Origin: Desulfovibrio sp.
Lineage (GTDB): Bacteria; Desulfobacterota; Desulfovibrionia; Desulfovibrionales; Desulfovibrionaceae
NCBI GenBank assembly: GCA_028708195.1
Contig: JAQVZK010000139.1
Coordinates: 1 to 6,375, forward strand
Direction: 5' to 3'
DNA: 6,375 nucleotides
The translations under genes and the position numbers were made by a program. Below the pieces are notes generated by a model, which saw only the letters and a list, made by a program, of their open reading frames with translations, was not told the origin of the DNA and did not search any database. Positions 1 to 6,204 of the stretch are shown here, piece after piece (positions within the stretch are counted from its first letter, which is position 1; each line of letters opens with the position of its first letter).

Positions 1-2761
1 GGCGCATCTGTTCGGTGCCTTCTTTGCTGTCCACATCAACGGCAAACCAGACCTTGGGCTTCTTGAGCTGGCTGTTGATATCCATCTCACCAATATAACG
101 GGCCGTTGACGTAAGGTGCAAGGCACCAGAATCAAAAGAAAAGCCCTCAAGGTGCCCGTCGGCCAGGGCGCAAAGAATGGCCCCTACAACCACCGTGGTT
201 TTGGGGTCGGTAATACGGCCCTGGGCATCAGCAAAGGGATACCACGATCCGGCATGATAGCTGCGCATGGGGATTATCCTGTCTGGCGGCACAGGCAGCT
301 TGGCGAGAACCGAGGCCACAACGCCGTTCCAGGAGCTGGGGCGGCCCGTCAGCAACAGCACGTCACAGTCGTACATGTGCACCACTTCGCACAGTGACGA
401 CAACGTGGGGCCGAGGGTAGAGCGTATGGTCACATCAACGGCAGCGGGGCTGACCGTGACGGGCACATCCAGAATGTTAAAGTTTTGAATGAGGGGGGCA
501 CCCCTGCGCACCATATTTTCCACGGACTTGATAATGGCAGACTGCGGACGCGGCGCAAGGGATGCTGGTTCAAACCCCGTTGTTTCGGCAGCACTTTTGC
601 CTGCATCCTGTCCGTCATCTGCCGCACCCAGAGGGTCAGGCTCAAAAAAGTCTCGTAAGGCGCAGGTGTAGTTTGCGTGGCGCATGTCGGGGTTTTCGCA
701 GGCGGCCAAAAGGCCAAGGGCGACGGGCACGGCAATCTGCCGAACCAGACGCACCCGTGTATTACGGTCTTCTTGCGACATACCGATGGAGTCGCGCCCA
801 AAAAGCTGCCCCAGAAGGGCGCGGGGTTCGGCCAGGCCCTGCTGTAGAAGCGCCTGCCCAATGGCCGGAATCACGTGGTTGGCCACGACCTCACGCAGAA
901 CTTCGTCGCCCGCGATATTGAAGCCGTCTCTAAACTCAGTATGGGGAACAATGCGGGCGGTATCACCTTCGCCACTGGCCAGTTCGTAGGTAGCAATGGA
1001 CAGGTCTGTGGTGCCGCCGCCAATGTCAATGGAGGCCATGCGCACGCAGGGACGTCCCTGGCAGGAGGCACGGGGCTTGCCCAAAAGGCGGAAAAGGTGG
1101 TGGGCGTCGCCGTGCTGTTTCACGGCCAGTTCATTATAGAGCAGCACCAGTTGCGAGCAGCTGGCTTCGTCCCAGTCGCAGCGCACCTGCGGGCTTTGGC
1201 GGTAGTCACCGCTTTGGCCGCGTACCAATGCCTTTGGCGTGTACCATTGGTTCCAGCCAAGGGCATTCCAGACTACACGCACAGCCCAGACAACCCAGCG
1301 CCGGAAGATACGTTTTTCAGCCACTGGCATGGCCGTGGGCACGGTGAAAATGAGCCTGCGCAGGCGGCGCGGCAAGTTGGGCAATTCACGGCGTGCGCGG
1401 GTTGCCGGGGAATTTATGGTCACAAGGGCCTGGGTAAGAATTTCACCAAGCATGAAATGCATGAGTGATGAACGCGTAAACAGGGATTCAAAAATGGGTT
1501 CGGCCTGCTGTTTTTGCAGGGCTGGACTTTTTTTGAACAGCGGATCGTCAAAGCAGGCAAGGGGCGTGCCCAGCGGGTTGAGCTGCCGGGGGAAAAGGCC
1601 ACGGCTGACCATAGGTTCAGCCTTGCCGCCCGTGTTGTAGCGCCAGCTTTGCTGCCAGGGGCGTTCATCCCACAAATAGCGTTTGGGGCTGGACATGCCT
1701 GTTGTGCCCTCGGCGCACACGGCCTGAGTGGCCAGACGTGCCGCTTCTGGCCCGATGCGTACCGCAGAGGGCCAGGCAAAGGCAGGTGTCTGCCTGCCGG
1801 AGCGGCGGGAGAGCGCATCATTACCAAATGCCGCATCCACAAATTCCACACGGGTTTCGAAGGGGTCTGAGTAGATATTCTCCGGCTGGCTCAGGTCGCG
1901 CAGTTCCAGCAAATAACTGTCGTTGAGGTTGGTTACGCGTTGCGGCAGCGTTTCAACCAGTATGCCCGTGGTGCGGGAGTTGCCAATATCCAGCACAAGG
2001 TCCACGTCCACAGGGGTATCGCGGTCTGGGTTGATAATCTGTGCCGCCAGGTCGTTGAGAGCCATGCGCACAACATCAAGCCAGGTGAGGTAGTTGGCCA
2101 GATGCTCCAGCACATAAGGGGTGTCATCCTTCCAGGAACCGCGGCCCCGGTGCTGCGACTGCCTAAAGACATCAAAAATGCCGCTCAGCCACTCATTTAC
2201 CCACGCGGCATTGAGAAACCATGAGTTGTCGCGCACAAGATGCGCCAGCATGAAGTGCCCGTGGGCTGCCACATCCTGCGGGGAAAGCGCATGGTAGTGT
2301 TCGCCTTCGCTTGGGCGTTGCTCCACATTGGTGTCAAAGGCCAGCACAATACGCAGTTGGTCGGGGTGGCGCTCTGACTGCATAACCCGCGCTCGCGCCC
2401 AGTTTGAGGGGCCATATTCAAAGCGCTTGCCGCCGTCGGGCCATGACTGGTCAAGGGTGCGCAAAAAAGGAATGGGCAGCCAGTGGCCCTCCCATGCACC
2501 AATGGCACGGCGGGCTTCGACGCTATAGTCCTCATCGCAAGGCTGCCCCGTCAACTGGTCAATAAAGCCATTCTCGCCCTCTGTAAGGCAACGCAAATAG
2601 TGCGTGTAGCGCCCGTCAGGATCGCCCTGATTCTTTTTTTCTTCACGAAAATAGCGCCGTATGCGCCGGATGGCATCCTCTGGCAGCGAAAAGTCCAGAA
2701 ACTGCGGGCAGCCACCAGGAATAATGCTCACAGGAGAAAGATAGCGGGGTATGACATTCAT
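1..2761 (-). CDS. srfB: SrfB-family protein, actin/Hsp70-like ATPase (3' end outside window)
   Basis: The frame is open for 920 codons from ATG 2761 and runs off the left edge. SrfB proteins are roughly 1000 residues, so perhaps 80 are missing. Hsp70/actin-fold motifs appear in order: phosphate-1 DIGNSRTTG (258-266), IFTVP (471-475) followed by a helix as in Hsp70, phosphate-2 DIGGGTTDL (579-587), AGDE (617-620, like GGDD of Hsp70), the adenosine-type LLTGRPSSW (803-811) and DPKTTVVVGA (852-861). There is no signal peptide or clear membrane helix, so it is probably cytoplasmic. Unlike DnaK, it has about 257 residues before the first motif and a low-complexity insert near 704-735. AGAAGGA lies 7 nt before the ATG, inside the end of the upstream gene, and the intergenic gap is 2 nt. 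SrfB was named as an SsrB-regulated virulence-associated factor in Salmonella; its biochemical activity is not settled. ATP binding is inferred from the motifs. Family assignment is confident. Confidence 0.9.
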   Translation of the reverse strand, partial: MNVIPRYLSPVSIIPGGCPQFLDFSLPEDAIRRIRRYFREEKKNQGDPDGRYTHYLRCLTEGENGFIDQLTGQPCDEDYSVEARRAIGAWEGHWLPIPFLRTLDQSWPDGGKRFEYGPSNWARARVMQSERHPDQLRIVLAFDTNVEQRPSEGEHYHALSPQDVAAHGHFMLAHLVRDNSWFLNAAWVNEWLSGIFDVFRQSQHRGRGSWKDDTPYVLEHLANYLTWLDVVRMALNDLAAQIINPDRDTPVDVDLVLDIGNSRTTGILVETLPQRVTNLNDSYLLELRDLSQPENIYSDPFETRVEFVDAAFGNDALSRRSGRQTPAFAWPSAVRIGPEAARLATQAVCAEGTTGMSSPKRYLWDERPWQQSWRYNTGGKAEPMVSRGLFPRQLNPLGTPLACFDDPLFKKSPALQKQQAEPIFESLFTRSSLMHFMLGEILTQALVTINSPATRARRELPNLPRRLRRLIFTVPTAMPVAEKRIFRRWVVWAVRVVWNALGWNQWYTPKALVRGQSGDYRQSPQVRCDWDEASCSQLVLLYNELAVKQHGDAHHLFRLLGKPRASCQGRPCVRMASIDIGGGTTDLSIATYELASGEGDTARIVPHTEFRDGFNIAGDEVLREVVANHVIPAIGQALLQQGLAEPRALLGQLFGRDSIGMSQEDRNTRVRLVRQIAVPVALGLLAACENPDMRHANYTCALRDFFEPDPLGAADDGQDAGKSAAETTGFEPASLAPRPQSAIIKSVENMVRRGAPLIQNFNILDVPVTVSPAAVDVTIRSTLGPTLSSLCEVVHMYDCDVLLLTGRPSSWNGVVASVLAKLPVPPDRIIPMRSYHAGSWYPFADAQGRITDPKTTVVVGAILCALADGHLEGFSFDSGALHLTSTARYIGEMDINSQLKKPKVWFAVDVDSKEGTEQMR

Positions 2762-2763
2762 GC

Positions 2764-4101
2764 TTATTTCCTTCTGAAGCGGGCATCCCACTTATTTTTG
2801 CTTCCACCTTGTTCTCTGCCCTTGCACTGTGTGGTATTTTCACTGCCGGTGCATTCCACCTTCTGGGGAACGTAGGAACGGCCCTTGGGGCACTTGGCCT
2901 GGCCTGAATCAAAGTTGAGCTTGTTGCCCTGAAAACGGGCAGACGCCGGGCCACTGCACACCTGGCCGTTGCGCTCACGCACAAAACGGCGGCCACTGCC
3001 TTTTTTGTCAAAGCAGTATTCCGCAATGATTGGCTCATTGGACGGATGTGAAAAGAGGCCCGTTTCGCTGGTCCAGCAACCCTCGAGAAACGTCAGATCT
3101 TTCTTTTTGGCCGCGTCTTCAGGAATGGTCAGGTTCTCGTCCTTTTTCTTGGGCTTTTCAGGCACCTTGGGCGGATCCTTTGGTTTGGGCTCGGGCTTTT
3201 TCTGCTTGGGCTCTTCCTTGGGCTTTTCGGGCTGAGGAGGCTCTACCGGAGTTTCACCAAGAAATGGCTCAACCATTTCCGGTTCTGGCTGGGGGTCAAC
3301 AGGTTCCGGCTTCTTTTCTTCAACAGGAGGAATAACCGGTTTTGGGGGCTTGCACATGGCTGCGCGCTCTTGAAGCTGCTTCCATAAAAGGGCCAGTTCA
3401 TCGTCAAGGGCGGCTGCGCGCTGTTCTTCGGCGGCGAGTTTCTGGCGGTCCACCGGCATGCAGCCTGAGGGAATGGGCGAGGGTAGAAGGCCCAAAGCCG
3501 CACCCAAGAGCCAGAGCAGAAGCAAAAGCAGCAACAAGGGCAAAAGCCAGGGCAGGCAGCCGCCAGCCGCTGGTGCCACAGGCAAGGCAACGGGTACTGC
3601 AGGGGGGGGCGGCGGTGGAGGTGCTGCTGCACCAAGGCGTGTCAAATCCTGAGGCAAAGCCCCGGCACTGCCGGGCGCAAAACCCCAGTTGATAAGCACT
3701 GGCTGCCCGTTTACCGACCATATGTCGTCGTCAGTCGGGTGCTGCAAAGCCAGGCGCAACAGTTGCCCTGAAAGGGCCTGCCGGGCCTGGGCGTCGGCAG
3801 TAAGCTGGTCTGACAGGTGAGCCACACCCTTTGCCAGGGCCGCAGCCTTTGCGCGTACAGCGTTGGCTTCGTCATCAGAAAGGTCTTTGAAGGGAATGGC
3901 GGCCCCTTGACCCTCAGCATACCAGTCAACGGTATTGGCTTCGGTATCGTGTTGCGGCTCGGCCAGCAGGGCTGCATGCTCTGGGCCAAGCTTTTGCAGC
4001 AAAATGGTTTTAAGCTGGGCGTGACAGTCTGTGGCCAAAATACCCTGACTGGCAAGTGCCCGCATGGCACCACGCATGGTTACGGCTATGCGTATGCTCA
4101 T
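2764..4101 (-). CDS. Probable SrfA-family bitopic membrane protein with Pro/Lys/Glu periplasmic linker and Cys-rich C-terminal domain
   Basis: 445 residues in four parts. An N-terminal soluble domain (1-155) contains TVDWYAEG (57-64) and NGQPVLINWGF (131-141). A Pro/Ala linker (157-182) with seven consecutive prolines (161-167) leads to one Leu-rich membrane helix (about 183-206). A charged helical stretch (216-249) is followed by a TonB-like Pro/Lys/Glu arm (250-335). The C-terminal domain (335-445) begins FLEGCW and has six cysteines (342, 363, 382, 404, 417, 426), which could form disulfides in the periplasm. There is no cleavable signal, so an N-in/C-out topology is likely. The N-terminal domain resembles what I remember of SrfA proteins, and the position directly upstream of srfB fits srfA-srfB order; this identification is memory plus context, not a search. 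The start is fixed by AAGGAGG 6 nt upstream and an ATGA overlap with the protease gene. A plausible role is to link cytoplasmic SrfB to the periplasm. Confidence 0.65.
   Translation of the reverse strand: MSIRIAVTMRGAMRALASQGILATDCHAQLKTILLQKLGPEHAALLAEPQHDTEANTVDWYAEGQGAAIPFKDLSDDEANAVRAKAAALAKGVAHLSDQLTADAQARQALSGQLLRLALQHPTDDDIWSVNGQPVLINWGFAPGSAGALPQDLTRLGAAAPPPPPPPAVPVALPVAPAAGGCLPWLLPLLLLLLLLWLLGAALGLLPSPIPSGCMPVDRQKLAAEEQRAAALDDELALLWKQLQERAAMCKPPKPVIPPVEEKKPEPVDPQPEPEMVEPFLGETPVEPPQPEKPKEEPKQKKPEPKPKDPPKVPEKPKKKDENLTIPEDAAKKKDLTFLEGCWTSETGLFSHPSNEPIIAEYCFDKKGSGRRFVRERNGQVCSGPASARFQGNKLNFDSGQAKCPKGRSYVPQKVECTGSENTTQCKGREQGGSKNKWDARFRRK
2769..2775 (-). promoter_or_regulatory. Ribosome binding site of srfB, embedded in the end of the SrfA-like gene
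   Basis: AGAAGGA lies 7 nt before the srfB ATG and overlaps the last sense codons (AGA AGG AAA) of the upstream gene. With only 2 nt between stop and start, the two proteins are probably made in step. Confidence 0.75.
3602..3609. repeat. G8 (coding-strand C8) homopolymer in the polyproline codons of the SrfA-like gene
   Basis: Eight identical bases lie within the codons for prolines 165-167, just before the membrane helix. A one-base change either way shifts into frames that end at 3404 or 3243, removing the membrane helix in frame and the whole periplasmic part. Confidence 0.8.
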
Positions 4102-5312
4102 GGCTTGCCTCCTTGCGCGCCCTTGACGATATCGGGGGCAGCCTGTGCCTTATTGTCTGCCTTGTCCTGCTTTGCGGCACCTGCCTTGTCAGAAGGCTTG
4201 CCTGCCGGTTGCGGCTGCTCCTGACTGGCACGGGGGGGGGCCGTAGTGAAGGGCACCCCGGCAGACCTGAGAAATTCCGCCAAACTGGCGCTCACAATAG
4301 CCAGACTGGATTGCCTGTAGGACTCATCATCCAGCTTGATAAAAGTGTTGATGCCCACAACCTCTCCATTGTCATTAACCAGTGGGCCACCGCTGTTGCC
4401 CTGTGACACGGTTGCCGTGTGGACGATGAGGGCAGGTTTGCGCTCAAGAATGACACTGACCACACCATCGGTGTAAACCACCTCGGGGGCAGCCGTAGCG
4501 TTGCCGTTGAGCAGTGCCGTGAACTGGGGGTCATCGTTGGTCACAGCACCGGGGAAGCCCCATGCACTAACCCTTTCAGTACGCCAGACATCGTTGGTCA
4601 AGGCCAGCGGAGTAATGGCGGGGCCGCCATCCACTGCCAGTATGGCAAAATCGCGGCCATCGCTCTGCACGCTTTGCACAACACGGGCAGAAAGAGGCGC
4701 GCCTGTGGCCTTGTTGACCACAGCTGCCTTGTCAGCGGCACCCACCACGTGCGCATTGGTCACCACATACCCCGGCGCTACGTAAAAGCCTGAGCCCATA
4801 GACAAACCTTCTTGCCGCAAGGCCAAAACAAGAACCGTGGCCTGCTCCATAAGGGCCGCAAAACCCTGAGGCGCAACGGCGGGTTGCGAAGCCTGGGGGG
4901 TTGTTGGGGCAGGACGCGCTGTTGCACCCGAAGCATCAGGAAGGATGCCGTCCGGCTTTCCGGTATTGCCAGCGAGCGGCGGCCATACCACCCCGGCAGG
5001 GGGTGAAAGAAGAGGCAGTTGGCGCAATACTTCGCACGGTTCTTCTTTGAGAAGCAGGCGTAAGCGCGCGATAAAACCCTGACGGGACTGATTTTGCTTC
5101 TGTAGCTCAGCGGTCTGGGCTGCTGTTTGTTCTTTGAGCTTTTCAGCTGTCTGCCATTCTTTCCAGAAAAGCCATGCGGTCAGAAGAAAGAGGCTCAAAA
5201 AAAACAGCACGCCCCAAAAAAGAGGGCGGCGAAACCAGGGCAGGGTCTGGGCCGGTTGTGCGCTTTTATGCGCTTCTTGCCCCTGTGCTGCAGGATCGGG
5301 CGTTTGACTCAT
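4098..5312 (-). CDS. Membrane-anchored trypsin-like serine protease (S1/HtrA-like fold, no PDZ domain)
   Basis: 404 residues. A short cytoplasmic tail (1-29, ending RR before the helix) precedes an uncleaved signal anchor (about 31-50), so the rest should be periplasmic. A Gln/Glu/Lys-rich probable coiled coil follows (52-77), then a Pro/Ala-rich linker (104-150). The chymotrypsin-fold domain (about 150-352) has the full triad: His188 in TNAHVV, Asp221 in RDFAIL and Ser307 in GNSGGPLV, with GFYV upstream of the His. The C-terminal tail (358-404) is low-complexity Pro/Ala/Lys/Gln. No PDZ domain follows, unlike DegP/DegS, so substrate choice is probably set by tethering or partners. Upstream, GGAG lies 5 nt from the ATG, a modest site; the start is supported because the membrane anchor begins soon after and the next in-frame Met is at 155. 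Its stop overlaps the SrfA-like start, which suggests coupled synthesis. The substrate is unknown; the neighbouring membrane protein or lipoprotein are candidates. Confidence 0.9.
   Translation of the reverse strand: MSQTPDPAAQGQEAHKSAQPAQTLPWFRRPLFWGVLFFLSLFLLTAWLFWKEWQTAEKLKEQTAAQTAELQKQNQSRQGFIARLRLLLKEEPCEVLRQLPLLSPPAGVVWPPLAGNTGKPDGILPDASGATARPAPTTPQASQPAVAPQGFAALMEQATVLVLALRQEGLSMGSGFYVAPGYVVTNAHVVGAADKAAVVNKATGAPLSARVVQSVQSDGRDFAILAVDGGPAITPLALTNDVWRTERVSAWGFPGAVTNDDPQFTALLNGNATAAPEVVYTDGVVSVILERKPALIVHTATVSQGNSGGPLVNDNGEVVGINTFIKLDDESYRQSSLAIVSASLAEFLRSAGVPFTTAPPRASQEQPQPAGKPSDKAGAAKQDKADNKAQAAPDIVKGAQGGKP
4108..4114 (-). promoter_or_regulatory. Strong ribosome binding site of the SrfA-like gene, inside the protease gene
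   Basis: AAGGAGG lies 6 nt before the ATG at 4101, within the last codons of the protease gene. The stop and start codons overlap as ATGA (4101-4098). This allows both translational coupling and independent, stronger initiation. Confidence 0.85.
4232..4240. repeat. G9 (coding-strand C9) homopolymer in the protease gene
   Basis: Nine identical bases encode the junction between protease domain and C-terminal tail (around residues 358-361). Loss of one base moves the frame into a reading that stays open to 4010, past the SrfA-like start. Gain of one base leads to a TGA at 4191-4189. The protease domain itself would survive either change. Confidence 0.8.
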
Positions 5313-5317
5313 GGCAA

Positions 5318-5321
5318 CTCC
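5318..5321 (-). promoter_or_regulatory. Weak ribosome binding site of the protease gene
   Basis: GGAG lies 5 nt before the ATG at 5312. It is noticeably weaker than the sites of the lipoprotein and SrfA-like genes, and suggests lower protease synthesis. Confidence 0.6.
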
Positions 5322-5336
5322 ACGGCGTGCGGCCGC

Positions 5337-5380
5337 AAAAAATGTTCGCGCGCCCTACCCACAAGGGGCGGGGCCGCGCG
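5337..5380 (-). terminator. Terminator- or attenuator-like hairpin between the lipoprotein and protease genes
   Basis: On the minus strand, CGCGCGGCCC (5380-5371) can pair with GGGCGCGCG (5355-5347) with one bulged G, closing a 15-nt loop. AACATTTTTT follows (5346-5337), so a T6 run lies 4 nt after the stem. It begins about 10 nt after the lipoprotein stop codon. The form is that of an intrinsic terminator with a displaced T-tract. No promoter fits between it and the protease ATG 24 nt further on, so partial read-through is more likely than a true end. Confidence 0.4.
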
Positions 5381-5389
5381 ATCCTGTGA

Positions 5390-6184
5390 CTAACCGAGCA
5401 GGTTATTGACAGTCTGCTCGTAACTGTTCATGCGGGCGTCAACATCAGTGCGCGTGCTTTCAAGCTCATTACGCGAAGATTTCCACTCCGAGGCCTGTGG
5501 CGTCAGGCTCGCCTGCTTGACAGCGGGAGTTGATTTTTTCTTGCTTTTGGCGGGGGTAGAGGCCGAGGGCGTATCCTTTACCTGGCCTGCCAGCACCTGT
5601 TGGTATTCGTTATCCTTTTGGGCCATAGCAACAGAGGTGTCCTTCAGGATGAAGGCGGTTTCTTCAAGGCCGCTACGGATTTCATTATAACGGTCCTGAA
5701 GCTCCAGGCGGGATATCTGGTTTGCCTTGTACTGGCCAACAGCCAACTTGAACTGCTGGTCATAGCATTTGGTGGCCAGTTTGGCAGCGGCTGTGGCGCG
5801 GTTCATGCTGGCAGCTTCGGCACCCATCTGTTGGTTGTATTTTGCCAGGTAGGCTGCATCACGCTGCCTTTCCTGTGATTTGCCATAAATGTTGCCGCCA
5901 ACAGCTCCTGCGGCACCACCTGCAACGGCACCAGCCAGTGCGCCTTCAACCTTGCCAGTGGCAAGACCGCCAATAAGTGCGCCAAGCAGCGCGCCGCCAG
6001 CAGCCCCGGCAGCTGTACTTTTGCCTGTGCTGTTTTCATCCTGGCGTAGCTGGGCGACAGGTTCATAGCATTGAGGATAGTAATTTACTTTGGTTTTCTG
6101 TTCACCATAACGGCTGGTACAACCAGTAAAAAGCAAGCTGCCCACAAGAAGGAACACGAGAGGGAGATATGCGCGCCGCTGCAT
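5390..6184 (-). CDS. Glycine-zipper lipoprotein
   Basis: 264 residues. The type II signal peptide has MQRR, a hydrophobic core (5-19) and a lipobox-like LFTGC with the lipidated Cys at 22. Phe at the -3 position is unusual but tolerated. Thr rather than Asp follows the Cys, so sorting to the outer membrane is expected. Residues 56-101 are a long Gly/Ala glycine-zipper segment with GxxxG-type spacing, which could pack into or against a membrane. The remainder (102-200 and 232-262) is charged, Gln-rich and probably helical or coiled coil, split by a Ser/Thr/Pro/Lys linker (203-232). Two Cys-Tyr pairs, C39 and C140, could form a disulfide. AGGAGG 6 nt upstream fixes the start. It is the first gene after the only good promoter candidate, and the protease gene follows after 77 nt. 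Similar zippers occur in many envelope lipoproteins, so the family is not specific; I do not recognise a named orthologue. Confidence 0.8.
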   Translation of the reverse strand: MQRRAYLPLVFLLVGSLLFTGCTSRYGEQKTKVNYYPQCYEPVAQLRQDENSTGKSTAAGAAGGALLGALIGGLATGKVEGALAGAVAGGAAGAVGGNIYGKSQERQRDAAYLAKYNQQMGAEAASMNRATAAAKLATKCYDQQFKLAVGQYKANQISRLELQDRYNEIRSGLEETAFILKDTSVAMAQKDNEYQQVLAGQVKDTPSASTPAKSKKKSTPAVKQASLTPQASEWKSSRNELESTRTDVDARMNSYEQTVNNLLG

Positions 6185-6190
6185 GCAGGG

Positions 6191-6197
6191 CCTCCTG
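6191..6197 (-). promoter_or_regulatory. Ribosome binding site of the lipoprotein gene
   Basis: CAGGAGG on the minus strand is followed by a 6-nt spacer and the ATG at 6184. It is strong and decides the start. Confidence 0.85.
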
Positions 6198-6204
6198 ATG
6201 AAAG

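Noticed and set aside
875..1468. Plus-strand open frame of 197 codons and other long plus-strand frames (116-397, 562-921, 1514-1870, 1940-2224)
   Set aside because: They lie antisense to srfB, across its conserved ATPase motifs. They have no family resemblance or good ribosome site, and arise from codon bias in GC-rich DNA.
430..2535. Minus-strand frames at 430-861, 871-1071, 1420-1851, 1933-2175 and 2197-2535
   Set aside because: All are in a shifted frame of srfB. The srfB frame is unbroken across the whole stretch and carries every recognisable motif, so these are not fragments of a frameshifted gene.
2633..2639. In-frame A AAA AAG heptamer in srfB, the same as the dnaX frameshift site
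   Set aside because: A -1 shift meets TGA after five codons, giving a useless product of under 50 residues, and I see no clear stimulatory hairpin or spaced Shine-Dalgarno.
3243..4073. Minus-strand frames at 3243-3635, 3404-3721 and 3711-4073, and the plus-strand frames opposite
   Set aside because: They are shadows of the SrfA-like gene. They would only matter as extensions after slippage in the C8 tract.
5329..5336. GCGGCCGC palindrome before the protease gene
   Set aside because: It is a plain GC palindrome (also a NotI site) that partly abuts the hairpin; nothing suggests a binding site or cloning artefact.
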